Shown here piece by piece: positions 9,540 to 16,934 of a DNA stretch of 64,000 bases. A model generated the notes under the pieces. It did not search any database. It was not told the DNA's origin and saw only the letters and a program-made list of their open reading frames with translations. Position 1 is the first letter of the stretch; each line of letters begins with the position of its first letter. Source of the stretch: Bacteroidota bacterium (lineage in GTDB: Bacteria > Bacteroidota > Ignavibacteria > Tepidaquicellales > Tepidaquicellaceae); the NCBI GenBank assembly GCA_018266835.1, contig JAFDZP010000006.1, positions 152,284 through 216,283 of the forward strand, in the 5' to 3' direction. The position numbers and the translations under genes are program-made.

Positions 9540-9566
9540 ATCAGGAGGGTAATAATCCCTCCTGAT
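9540..9566 (-). terminator. perfect hairpin between the ClpP-like and GHKL genes (terminator or attenuator)
   Basis: Arms ATCAGGAGGG and CCCTCCTGAT (10 bp, perfect) enclose a 7-base AT loop. On the - strand it is followed by TTATTTTATAA, a weak T-tract. It lies after the ClpP-like stop (9583) and before the GHKL start (9521), so it could lower expression of the downstream gene. Confidence 0.7.
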
Positions 9567-9582
9567 GATTTGCATGGCGAGA

Positions 9583-10218
9583 TTAGTTTTTTATTCTTCT
9601 TCCACGCTTAGTAGGTTGTTGAGATTGATCTGAATTTGAAGTTTCCACATTCTGATTTTCATCTTTGGTGTCATTCAAATTTTCAGTATTTGTGTTTGAG
9701 CTTCCTTTCTTAGGCTCAATTTTATTTTTGTATTTAGATTTGAATCCGTCTGTTTCATCAATAATACCGCACCTGATAGCAGAGGTTGAAGAGATTTCTT
9801 CTGCGCTCAAAATTTTCTCTAGGATTTTTTTGGGTTTCCCTGTTAATTCGGATAATGCATCATAAACGGCTTGATCTTTTGAATCCAAGTCATCTAGTTT
9901 TGCATCCTTATCATAAGGCTCCCCATCAGTGCATCTGAATTTTGCACCTGGCTTTGCTTTTCTGTGACCCGGCTCTCCAATGGCAGCAAGTATTGTACCT
10001 GCTGTATCCATTTCCCCATCTGCATGAGTTCTTATTGCAATGTTGGAGCAATGTAAATCTTGAGCTATTTTCAAAGCGATTTCAGTATCACCTTTAGCTG
10101 ATTGTATTTCTAGCAATAGCTCTTTATCTGAAGATTTATCGTTTTCGATTTCTTCTTTGGCTTTCTTTGTTTTTATTGACAAAGCCTCATCAATTGTGTT
10201 CATAATTATTTTTTCCAT
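9583..10218 (-). CDS. ClpP/crotonase-fold protein with altered catalytic site
   Basis: A 211-residue protein whose central part follows the ClpP/SppA pattern. SAKGDTEIALKIAQDLH matches the 'SpGGdv..alaiyd.i' segment, IRTHADGEMDTAGTILAA the active-site strand and helix, HRKAKPGAKF the 'R.a.PnarfmiH' segment, and LSAEEISSTSAIRCGIIDET the C-terminal 'saeEAl.yGliD.i' region. In active ClpP-like peptidases the central motif carries Ser just before Ala-Gly; here it reads MDTAGT, so the nucleophile is missing or is Thr. The C-terminal 40 residues are low-complexity (Asn, Ser, Gln). It is the first gene of a pair with the GHKL ATPase. Phage prohead-type ClpP-like proteases are an alternative relative, but no phage structural genes lie nearby. 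Confidence 0.65.
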   Translation of the reverse strand: MEKIIMNTIDEALSIKTKKAKEEIENDKSSDKELLLEIQSAKGDTEIALKIAQDLHCSNIAIRTHADGEMDTAGTILAAIGEPGHRKAKPGAKFRCTDGEPYDKDAKLDDLDSKDQAVYDALSELTGKPKKILEKILSAEEISSTSAIRCGIIDETDGFKSKYKNKIEPKKGSSNTNTENLNDTKDENQNVETSNSDQSQQPTKRGRRIKN

Positions 10219-10266
10219 AATTATTTTTTTGATTTATTAAAAAATTCCTTGCAAATGGCAAGGTTA

Positions 10267-10296
10267 GAAATTTTCGAAACATCTTTTGAAAATTTC
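10267..10296. repeat. inverted repeat upstream of the ClpP-like gene
   Basis: GAAATTTTC at 10267-10275 and its reverse complement GAAAATTTC at 10288-10296 are separated by 12 bases. It lies 49 bases upstream of the ClpP-like start in a 264-base gene-free gap, where an operator would be expected. Confidence 0.4.
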
Positions 10297-10482
10297 TATA
10301 ATAAAAATGCTTAGAAAATTTATGAATTTCAAAGAAAGCTATCCTTACTTTTTTTGAAAAGTTAATATATTGAAAATAAGTAAGTTGGTAGAATAAATTT
10401 GTAAAAAAATTGAATTAAGCCGAAATGGATTTTAATAAAGTTGAGAAATGGAAATGCAGTGAGGTGTGTTTTGTTAAGAGAA

Positions 10483-11058
10483 TTAATCCAAAATTAGGTA
10501 GCTATCTGTAGATGCGGTATCAAGAAGAGTTTCTAAAATTACATAAATATTTGTATCTTTTCGTTTTGTTTTTTTATTTTTTTTAAAAGATATAATTGAC
10601 CTTGTTACATCAATTTCACCATAATTTTCTATCAAATTATTATATGCTTTCTTTAATTCATTTATGCTATAACTGCCACCCGAATTTCTAAAAAAAATCA
10701 TCCTAATGTAATTAAACATTAATGTTTCATCAAATTTAAAATATCCTTTTCCTAAAGCATATTTAAAAAAATAAATTAAATGACTTATTTTAGCCCGCCA
10801 TCTGATTTTGAACTCCTGATTCAAAGTTTTATTTTTAGTCGGAATTTTATCTATCACAAAAAAATTACTAATGGGAAAATTTTCATCTACAAAATTAATA
10901 ATTTCTTTTTGGCATAAAGAATCAAATAATTTTACTAGTTTGGTTTCACTTTTTGTCCAAATTATTTTGGGAAGTTTAGATCTCGGTCGCCAAACGGGAA
11001 TGCTAATAAAAGGTGGAAACTCCTTTTCATCATCAATTTTTATATAATTGCATTTCAT
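10483..11058 (-). CDS. conserved-looking hypothetical protein, possibly distantly RteC-like
   Basis: A 191-residue basic, aromatic-rich protein without signal peptide or membrane helix. The stretch KIIWTKSETKLVKLFDSL followed by LCQKEIINF is reminiscent of the 'i.W.gs..dLv.Lfd.L.e.g.I' region of RteC-family proteins that control excision in Bacteroidota conjugative elements, but the match is weak and I do not rely on it. It stands alone between the ClpP-like gene and the exported-protein cluster, with gaps of 264 and 129 bases. Confidence 0.5.
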   Translation of the reverse strand: MKCNYIKIDDEKEFPPFISIPVWRPRSKLPKIIWTKSETKLVKLFDSLCQKEIINFVDENFPISNFFVIDKIPTKNKTLNQEFKIRWRAKISHLIYFFKYALGKGYFKFDETLMFNYIRMIFFRNSGGSYSINELKKAYNNLIENYGEIDVTRSIISFKKNKKTKRKDTNIYVILETLLDTASTDSYLILD

Positions 11059-11187
11059 TGTTCGATGTTTAAATTGGACTTTCTCAAAATTAAATGCTTT
11101 TTAAAAAAATTAGTACTCAAATATTAAATCGCAGGAAAATAAATTATCATTAAAATAATCTAAATTTCCTACGATTTCTATATATGA

Positions 11188-11655
11188 TTAGCGCTCTTTT
11201 ACGAATTCAAATACTTTTTCATATATCGTAAAAGGATAAATTCTATTTGTAACATAATACAACCAGGTTGGGCGCGACTCCCATGTAAAATGATTTCCCT
11301 TATCACCAACGAATTCATAGTCCTTAGGTGTGAATATTTTTTTGTTAGTTTCATTAAATGAAACCAGTTCTCTGAATTCTATAAATGAAAATGACTGAAA
11401 CTTCTGTTCTCGATTAGTGTAGTCAATACAAGGTTTTGCATAAACATATTTAATCCAAACTTCAATTATATTTTCTGTAGTACCGCTCCTTGAGTTTTCA
11501 GTATATCGGTTAATTCCTTCTGAATCGTAGTAAATGGTTACATTATGATGATTAGCTGTACCCACATATATCCACCTATCACTTTGCCCAGCAGCAGAAG
11601 AATATATAACAAATAAAAGGGGTAGAAAAAGAAGACATTTCTTTAATATTTGCAT
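11188..11655 (-). CDS. exported protein resembling surface-adhesin E family (paralogue 1)
   Basis: Signal peptide (MQILKKCLLFLPLLFVIYSSAAG) followed by a short beta-rich domain: SDRWIYVGTANHHNVTIYYD, then NIIEVWIKYVYAKPC. The pattern W-x-x-(V/L)...YYD...VWxK recurs in the genes at 11643 and 12149 and matches the Haemophilus protein E-like surface-adhesin family (Adhesin_E). The mature protein is about 130 residues. Its start overlaps the end of the next upstream gene by 13 bases, so the five genes from 13404 to 11188 are probably one transcript. Real adhesin activity is not implied by the family name. Confidence 0.7.
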   Translation of the reverse strand: MQILKKCLLFLPLLFVIYSSAAGQSDRWIYVGTANHHNVTIYYDSEGINRYTENSRSGTTENIIEVWIKYVYAKPCIDYTNREQKFQSFSFIEFRELVSFNETNKKIFTPKDYEFVGDKGNHFTWESRPTWLYYVTNRIYPFTIYEKVFEFVKER

Positions 11656-12137
11656 AATTTTTCCTTTAAGGTTTCTGCAATCGATAAAGGCTGAATATCC
11701 TCCATTTTTGATTTGTCATAAGAGTGCGAATATTCCGACTTCCATTTTGATTCTTTTGCATTGTATACTATTGTTTCAAGGATATCATATTTATTTTCAA
11801 CACAGTCTATTCTGTAGAGATAAAACGATAGATTAACACTCTTTGAGCTTTCATTGTATTCCTGAACCCAAGCTCCTAATGTATTATCTTGATAAATAAA
11901 TTTTGCAATAGATTTTGTATCATATCCAATTTCTTTTATTTTATCACCTTCTCGGTATTCTTTTATTATCTCCATTCTGTCGTTTGAAGTAATATCCACC
12001 CACGAATTTCCCATTATAAAAAAATTATCATCATCTGGCGAGGTATTATTTTTATTCCTCATTGTAATGCACCCATCAAATATCATTAACGGTATTAAAA
12101 GAATTAATAAATGTAAAACTAATTTTGATTTAATCAT
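11643..12137 (-). CDS. lipoprotein, divergent member of the surface-adhesin E-like group
   Basis: The N-terminus has a lipoprotein signal (LLILLIPLMIFDGC) with Cys at about residue 22, so it is likely anchored to the outer membrane or periplasmic face. The mature part has NSWVDITSN, LGAWVQEYN and a conserved-looking C-terminus with TLKEKLCKY, like the tail ...EELFKKLCK of the neighbour at 12149. This supports descent from a shared ancestor. It lies 11 bases downstream of that neighbour and overlaps the next gene. Confidence 0.65.
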   Translation of the reverse strand: MIKSKLVLHLLILLIPLMIFDGCITMRNKNNTSPDDDNFFIMGNSWVDITSNDRMEIIKEYREGDKIKEIGYDTKSIAKFIYQDNTLGAWVQEYNESSKSVNLSFYLYRIDCVENKYDILETIVYNAKESKWKSEYSHSYDKSKMEDIQPLSIAETLKEKLCKY

Positions 12138-12148
12138 ATTGTTAAAGT

Positions 12149-12562
12149 TTATTTACATAATTTTTTAAAAAGTTCTTCATAAACGGTTTCAGGCTTTATA
12201 GATTCTGTAATGTGTTCTGAACTTATAGTTTCCTGATCTCCTGTTCTATAAAGGTAAATCAATTTTACCCTCACAAATTCTTTTTCAACACAGCTTATAT
12301 ATATCTCCATTAGTCTCGATTCCACTTTTTTACTTTTAAATTCCATAGGCGTGCTTGCATTTTCAACTTTTATCCAGACATGATAAAAATTCTCTTCCTC
12401 GTTTTTTGTAATAGTTTGAGAATCGTAATAATAGAAATCGTTGCCTGTTGTAACTGAGAATAAAGTCCATCGGTCTGTTTGGGCTGTTGTATAATTCGAA
12501 TAACACACAACGAAGGCAAACATAAATAAAACTAGAATTTTCTTTTTATAATTAGCTTTCAT
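12149..12562 (-). CDS. exported protein resembling surface-adhesin E family (paralogue 2)
   Basis: Signal peptide (KKKILVLFMFAFVVCYSNYTTA) then TDRWTLFSVTTGNDFYYYDSQ and FYHVWIKVENAS, the same WxLxS...YYD...VWxK layout as the 11188 gene. Mature length is about 110 residues. Cys near the C-terminus and in ISCVEKEF could form a disulfide, as expected for a periplasmic or surface protein. It lies 29 bases downstream of the 12592 gene. Confidence 0.7.
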   Translation of the reverse strand: MKANYKKKILVLFMFAFVVCYSNYTTAQTDRWTLFSVTTGNDFYYYDSQTITKNEEENFYHVWIKVENASTPMEFKSKKVESRLMEIYISCVEKEFVRVKLIYLYRTGDQETISSEHITESIKPETVYEELFKKLCK

Positions 12563-12591
12563 AAATATTTTTTAAATTTGAAAATATCTCG

Positions 12592-12978
12592 TCAATAACA
12601 TTCATATCTGTATAATTTCCATTTAGCAGAATCATCTCTTCTAAAGTAAAGTATTGCAGTAGATTTTTTGTAAGCCACACCTTTAAACTGTATTTCTTTA
12701 CTATACTGGTTAACTGTGTAATTATGGAAACTAAAAAAACTGTTTTGCAAATATGGAAAAGCTACAGAAGGATCTTCATAAGCTTTATTAACTTGGTTAT
12801 TTATTGTGACTGTAGTTTCAATTCTACTTTCACAATACAATCCAAATCCCTCATAACTATGTATTCCATTTGAAACAAATTCACTGGCAAAATTTTCAAA
12901 ATCCTTATTTACCATTGAACCCGAACAAGCAGAGAATAGACAAAATAAAACAATAGATGTAAAAAATATTTTTTTCAT
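12592..12978 (-). CDS. small lipoprotein, paralogue of the 13039 gene
   Basis: Lipobox LFSACSG with Cys at about residue 18. The mature part, NFASEFVSNGIHSYEGFGLYCES and the ending WKLYRYECY, aligns by eye with FANDFIDNGTSSLSGFEAYCES and WKLYKYDAIL of the next gene upstream. These form a two-member family of about 110-residue exported proteins with unknown function. Confidence 0.7.
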   Translation of the reverse strand: MKKIFFTSIVLFCLFSACSGSMVNKDFENFASEFVSNGIHSYEGFGLYCESRIETTVTINNQVNKAYEDPSVAFPYLQNSFFSFHNYTVNQYSKEIQFKGVAYKKSTAILYFRRDDSAKWKLYRYECY

Positions 12979-13038
12979 AACAATTTTAATTTATCGAGAA
13001 GATATTTTCTCAGTAATATTATACCGGATTTTTGACAT

Positions 13039-13404
13039 TTAAAGAATTGCATCATACTTATAAAGCTTCCATTCTCCATCTGAATTCTCCCTAAAGTATA
13101 TACTTATTTTATATTCCCCATCTGATAATTCTATTCTATTCTTTTTTATCTTAAATTTTTTGAACTCGAAGAAGTATTTCAAATAATTATATGCTGTTGT
13201 GGGTTTTTCTTTAGTGGGATTTCCTTGGTCATTTGTAGTGCTAACTTTACTTTCGCAGTATGCTTCAAATCCAGATAGGCTACTAGTTCCATTATCAATG
13301 AAATCATTAGCAAATTCTTTAAATGTTTGAGTTTGAGCTTGAAGAGATGAAAAGATAAATGAATAGACAATAACAATTAGTAAAACAGAAAATGTTTTTT
13401 TCAT
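13039..13404 (-). CDS. small exported protein, first gene of the exported-protein cluster
   Basis: The ATG at 13404 (MKKTFSVLLIVIVYSFIFSS) gives a clean signal peptide and is preferred to the in-frame ATG at 13431, which would add nine residues before it. The mature part is the paralogue of the 12592 product. The gene starts about 30 bases after a terminator-like hairpin (13436-13460) that closes a structured leader, so its expression, and that of the four genes below it, may be controlled by attenuation. Confidence 0.7.
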   Translation of the reverse strand: MKKTFSVLLIVIVYSFIFSSLQAQTQTFKEFANDFIDNGTSSLSGFEAYCESKVSTTNDQGNPTKEKPTTAYNYLKYFFEFKKFKIKKNRIELSDGEYKISIYFRENSDGEWKLYKYDAIL

Positions 13405-13435
13405 AGGAGTAAGATTAGGTTTATAAAACAAAAAA

Positions 13436-13460
13436 GGGGCGACCTTATATGTCGCTACCC
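13436..13460 (-). terminator. terminator hairpin ending the structured leader
   Basis: On the - strand GGG-TA-GCGAC (13460-13451) pairs with GTCGC-CCC (13443-13436) around ATATAAG and is followed by TTTTTTG. It stands 32 bases before the start at 13404. The GGG of its 5' arm also belongs to the last strand of the neighbouring rod structure, so both cannot form together. Confidence 0.65.
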
Positions 13461-13567
13461 ATCAGGCACTGGTATGCCCACAAGCTAGCTAATATAAAGC
13501 ACACCCCATATTGAGGCGTGACCTTATACTTCGTTCAGCTTGTTTAAAATTACCAGTTTTGATGGGC
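13437..13567 (-). ncRNA. structured leader RNA, riboswitch-like or small RNA, class not recognised
   Basis: Read on the - strand, a rod of nested helices forms: CCCATCA with TGATGGG (13566-13560 / 13464-13458), ACTGGTA with TACCAGT (13557-13551 / 13474-13468), ACAAGCT with AGCTTGT (13543-13537 / 13486-13480), then TATAAG with TTTATA and CACGCCTC with GGGGTGTG around a short loop. The final GGG is shared with the 5' arm of a terminator hairpin just after it. Closing the rod would therefore weaken the terminator, the layout of a riboswitch or attenuator ahead of the exported-protein genes. I do not recognise a known riboswitch motif; a stand-alone small RNA ending at the terminator is equally possible. 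Confidence 0.55.
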
Positions 13568-13729
13568 GAACTCAGTTAAAGTTACGTTAAACTTTATATG
13601 TGAATTTCTTTTTTACTCGATAGTTAAAATTATTTGAATCAATGTAACAATCTGAATATTATTTTTGTAGGTAATTTTGCTTTACCCTAAATTTAGGAAC
13701 CATTTAATAATGACCAACTGTTGCGGGAG

Positions 13730-13753
13730 TTTTGTCCAGGATTGTGGACAAAA
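13730..13753. promoter_or_regulatory. palindrome TTTTGTCCA-N6-TGGACAAAA, possible operator
   Basis: Perfect 9-base inverted arms with a 6-base spacer. The core TGTCCA-N6-TGGACA recurs with identical spacing at 14383-14400, which makes a shared DNA-binding protein likely. Confidence 0.5.
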
Positions 13754-14382
13754 TTATCAAGCACTTGAACTAAAAAATATCTTGCTAATTAGAACGATTT
13801 TACTCTATTTTCCACCTTCAGGTTTTTTTATTTTTTAAAGCTCAAAAATGCTAATTCTGTTTAGTATAAGATGTTTTTAAAAATAATTCAGAGATAATCA
13901 CCTAATATACCAGTAAATATGCTTAGAATGATAACTAAGGTATATAATAAAGGAGAATAATAGTAATAAACAATATAGATCTTACATACCTATTACCTAG
14001 ATATAAGAAGTAACAGCGCAATTGAAGTAAGACTGAACAAACAAAGGCGATATTTTTTATTTTCAAAATCTTCCAATTCCATTCTTTAGTAAATAATTAG
14101 TACTTAATAAATAATGCCTACTTAAAATACAGGTTTAAAGCCATTCTGAGCCTCGATCTGATTTAGGCAGGTAGGATATAGAGTCTTATTCTTAAATCTT
14201 GTCTTATATGTAAATCTAAAGCCATTTAATATTAAATCTACACAGGTTCTGAGATGTAATTTCTTACTTCACCAATTTTTGCAATAATTATAGTCGTAAT
14301 TAAATAGTAAACTTCCAGGTTGGATTTAAGAAGGATTTAAGTTGGTAAATATATTTACGTATCCCGCCCATCCATAAAAAAA

Positions 14383-14400
14383 TGTCCATGATCTTGGACA
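14383..14400. promoter_or_regulatory. second TGTCCA-N6-TGGACA palindrome
   Basis: Same arms and spacing as the site at 13733-13750, with a different spacer (TGATCT). It lies 22 bases beyond the stop of the replication gene. Confidence 0.5.
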
Positions 14401-14421
14401 AAAACCGTGGACGCTAGAAAA

Positions 14422-15735
14422 TCATTTCTTCTCAATTATCGGTAAGTTGCCAAATTTCCCTTTGTAAACTTCCTCCATTTTCATTCTTAGCTCATCTTCA
14501 TATTGTTCGTCTATAACAAATGAATCATGTATGCATAAGACTAGAATGCCGCGTTTTGCAAAGGACATTAATATTTCATGCGCCATATTAGAATCATGAT
14601 TTGTCAGTTCATGGCATTTCTCGGTAAATAAGTCTTCTTCTATCTGCTTGTTGTGGGCAATTAATTCATCAACCATTTGCAGTCTGGTTTTAAATTTGTT
14701 ATCACCAACAGTATTAAATAAATCTTCATCATCCCTTATCTTATCTCCAAAAGCATTAATTGCGCCATTCTTATCCTTAGCATTAATCATAACCAGAAAT
14801 AATCTTTTATATGCGCTTCTTTGATCTTTTGTAAGATTTGCTCTTACTTCATATGGATCAAAATTTGAAGGTAGTTTAATTTGTCTCAAATCATATAGCA
14901 TTTTTGGATGTAATGATTTATAGTCAAGCTCGATAGTTGGTTTCCCATTGATATACAACTCTGCTCGAAGCTCATTTCTCAGTGTACTTTCCAATCCCCA
15001 TTAAAACCGGCCCGCGATGGTTGGTTTATCATTATATATTCTTACCATATAAGTTGTTTTTAAATTAATCTTATACTCGGAATTTATAGGTATAAGTTTA
15101 TTTACATCCTCAATGGCAAAATCTTGAATGGTACTCTTGTATGCATTGAACAAGCTTGCTGGTAGCTTCTCAAAAGATATTTTTGTGGATTCTCTTAAAT
15201 CGTTATATAATTCCATATCTTTGTGAAGCTTTTCTTTGAACAAATATGGTTTATATTTTACGTCTACTTTCTCACCGTTTTTTTCTTTCCTCAAAATTAT
15301 GAATGTTTTGGGTCTTTGTACCTCAACAGTTTTATACTCCAAATGAGAAATTAGGTTGAACATCTTTTCAGTAGCAAAATATCCCGTTCTTAGTCTGTTT
15401 AATATGGCAGGTCTTTCAGTTACATATCCATTTGTCTTCAGAGCATCTAGAGTTTTAGTTACAATTGTATAGGTTTGGTAATCAGGTATGTTCTCTCCAG
15501 GCACGCCATTGTAAAAAGTCTGTGCTCTTGAAATCAGCAAGGGATTATTATTGCGTGAAGATATTTTAAGATTTATCATCAGATTTACAATGAACTCAGT
15601 TTTTTCTTTTGTTAATCTATTTCCCAGGTTTAAAGATCTTCGCAGCCAATCGGCAGTTCGGATAATCTCTGAGTCTTTTGTCCATAATCTAAAATTATGA
15701 AACTTGTCTTTTCCTATAAATCCACTCATATGCAA
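14422..15735 (-). pseudogene. plasmid/phage-type replication polymerase-like gene interrupted by one in-frame TAA
   Basis: Two open stretches, 15735-15004 and 15000-14422, are in the same frame and separated only by TAA at 15003-15001. Across it the reading is IAGRF-stop-WGLESTLRNELRA. Relatives of this type carry a Gly-Arg-Phe-Tyr-like step before ING.PT.ELDY, so the stop most simply replaces a Tyr codon (TAT/TAC to TAA). The second part shows polymerase-like motifs: GKPTIELDYKSLHPKMLYDL (metal-binding Asp motif A) and LVLCIHDSFVIDE (motif C with HDS). Together they would make about 437 residues. The product would be expected to copy DNA for the element; as it stands the protein is probably inactive, unless the stop is read through or is a sequence error. 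Confidence 0.7.
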
Positions 15736-15751
15736 AATTAATTGTTTTCAA

Positions 15752-15782
15752 TAAAAAAGAGCGGGCACTTTTGTATGCCCAC
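15752..15782 (-). terminator. terminator between the small HTH-like gene and the replication gene
   Basis: On the - strand GTGGGCA and TGCCCGC form a stem (one mismatch) around TACAAAAG and are followed by TCTTTTTTA. It lies after the stop of the 15798 gene. Confidence 0.75.
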
Positions 15783-15797
15783 CCTGTTAGTTAGTTG

Positions 15798-16190
15798 TCA
15801 GCTGAATTTGAAGTTAAATGTTTCTTCGTATCTGTTCCATTCGCTGATGTACTTATCATTGACTACTGTAATTTTGTAACATTCATTCGGGTATCTGTCG
15901 TCATCCTTTACTATCATTATCAGTCCGAGCTTTATCAGTTCACGGAATGACTTTTTAGTTGTGTTCCGGCTGAGATTGGCGAGTTTGCTTACACCAAGCA
16001 GGTTGATCTCAAAAGCATCAGACACAATCGTATCCTTTTTATATTCCATGCATCTTTGCTTCAAATATCCATACAGCCATTTAGTAAAATAACTTTTGAC
16101 CTTCATGGTGTCAAAGCTTGGGTGGAACTGCGTATCGCACAGTTTCATGAACTCTTCCATTCGATCTGCTCTATTCTTAGTCAGCTTCAT
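15798..16190 (-). CDS. small protein with helix-turn-helix-like segment, replication-module member
   Basis: A 130-residue protein. The central part LLGVSKLANLSRNTTKKSFREL followed by IKLGLIMIVKDD looks like a winged helix (a recognition helix, then a wing), similar to replication-initiator or GntR-like wings. It overlaps the upstream small gene by one base (start ATG shares the A of TAA), so the two are co-translated. Placement ahead of the replication gene suggests a role in its control or in origin binding, which is inference. Confidence 0.55.
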   Translation of the reverse strand: MKLTKNRADRMEEFMKLCDTQFHPSFDTMKVKSYFTKWLYGYLKQRCMEYKKDTIVSDAFEINLLGVSKLANLSRNTTKKSFRELIKLGLIMIVKDDDRYPNECYKITVVNDKYISEWNRYEETFNFKFS

Positions 16191-16450
16191 TAAAGTACCT
16201 CCTTGTATTTGTCAAAGAAATCGTAGTACTCAACTTCATACGGTTCCTCGCTGCTGAGCATCCTGTTTAGTTTATTTCTTTCTTTTAAATCTCTTGAAAT
16301 GTCGTCACCGAACTGGTGGGCTTTGATCATTTCTTTTTCCAGCTGATCAAATTCCTTTTTTGAGATTTCATAGTAGACTGGTCCTAGAGACTCGTCTTTG
16401 AGAATTTCCATTCTCATTTTAAAGAACTTTAATTTTTTTCTCGTTTTCAT
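16190..16450 (-). CDS. small charged hypothetical protein
   Basis: An 86-residue, very charged protein (MKTRKKLKFFKMRMEILKDE...) predicted to be helical, without signal peptide or known motif. It overlaps the 15798 gene by one base. The upstream gap with TACTGACC repeats suggests that transcription of the replication module starts near here. Confidence 0.5.
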   Translation of the reverse strand: MKTRKKLKFFKMRMEILKDESLGPVYYEISKKEFDQLEKEMIKAHQFGDDISRDLKERNKLNRMLSSEEPYEVEYYDFFDKYKEVL

Positions 16451-16934
16451 TAGTCAATATAATTTTAATTATCGGAGGAAACCTCTTCATGAGCATTTAA
16501 TAGTATTTGACAATTTAACCAACAAGTTTATGGATCCAAAAATACTGACCCTCTGTGAATGTCAAAAACTGTTAAATCCCAGTAAATACTTGCTAAACAA
16601 AATTAACGTTTGACACTTGTCGTTCAAAATATGTCGTTGTTACTGACCATCAGTCACCGTGAGGTAAATAAAAATTTTGGAATGAGGTTTTTGGGAGGTA
16701 TTCAAAAATAATTTAAATATGAAGTTTGTTCGAGGTTATTAACCGGCCGAGGAGTTACTTGGCTCGCGCGAGGGACTGGCTAGTTTATAAATGTTGTATT
16801 TTGTTGTTGGTCAAATTGATACTGACCATTAATAAAAAAATTATATCAAGTGATGAATAGGGATCCTAATTTAGGATAGAAATGAATTACAGATAGCTGT
16901 GCCTTAATGGATCTAGATAAGATAGTAAAGGAAA
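16451..16934. other. 484-base gene-free region with short direct repeats, possible origin or control region
   Basis: No frame is convincing. TACTGACC occurs three times in the same orientation (16543-16550, 16641-16648, 16820-16827). A + strand stretch at 16530-16613 would read LTLCECQKLLNPSKY, similar to the start of an excisionase-type HTH, but ends after 27 residues and looks like a remnant. A GC-richer patch, CTCGCGCGAG, lies at about 16764-16773. Confidence 0.4.
16543..16829 (+). repeat. three spaced copies of TACTGACC
   Basis: Direct copies at 16543, 16641 and 16820, two of them extended to TACTGACCAT; spacing is irregular. A fourth copy, TACTGACCA, is at 32426-32434, outside this region. 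Iterons are one explanation because the replication module is adjacent, but regular spacing typical of iterons is absent. Confidence 0.35.

Larger units (their letters stand above)
13568..14421. other. about 850 bases without a credible gene
   Basis: AT-rich DNA between the structured leader and the broken replication gene. No open frame looks like a protein. It holds a 24-base palindromic site at 13730-13753 and a sister site at 14383-14400, plus two short copies of TAAAGCCATT. It may contain the promoter of the leader RNA and control sites. Confidence 0.5.

Noticed and set aside
13437..13600. attC-like integron recombination site
   Set aside because: The long palindromic structure looked attC-like, but the paired core motifs (RYYYAAC / GTTRRRY) are not found at its ends, and a terminator with T-run follows on the - strand, which fits a leader RNA better.
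16530..16613. Second excisionase gene on the + strand
   Set aside because: The start resembles an excisionase-type HTH (LTLCECQKLLNPSKY), but the frame stops after 27 residues and no other frame continues the family pattern.
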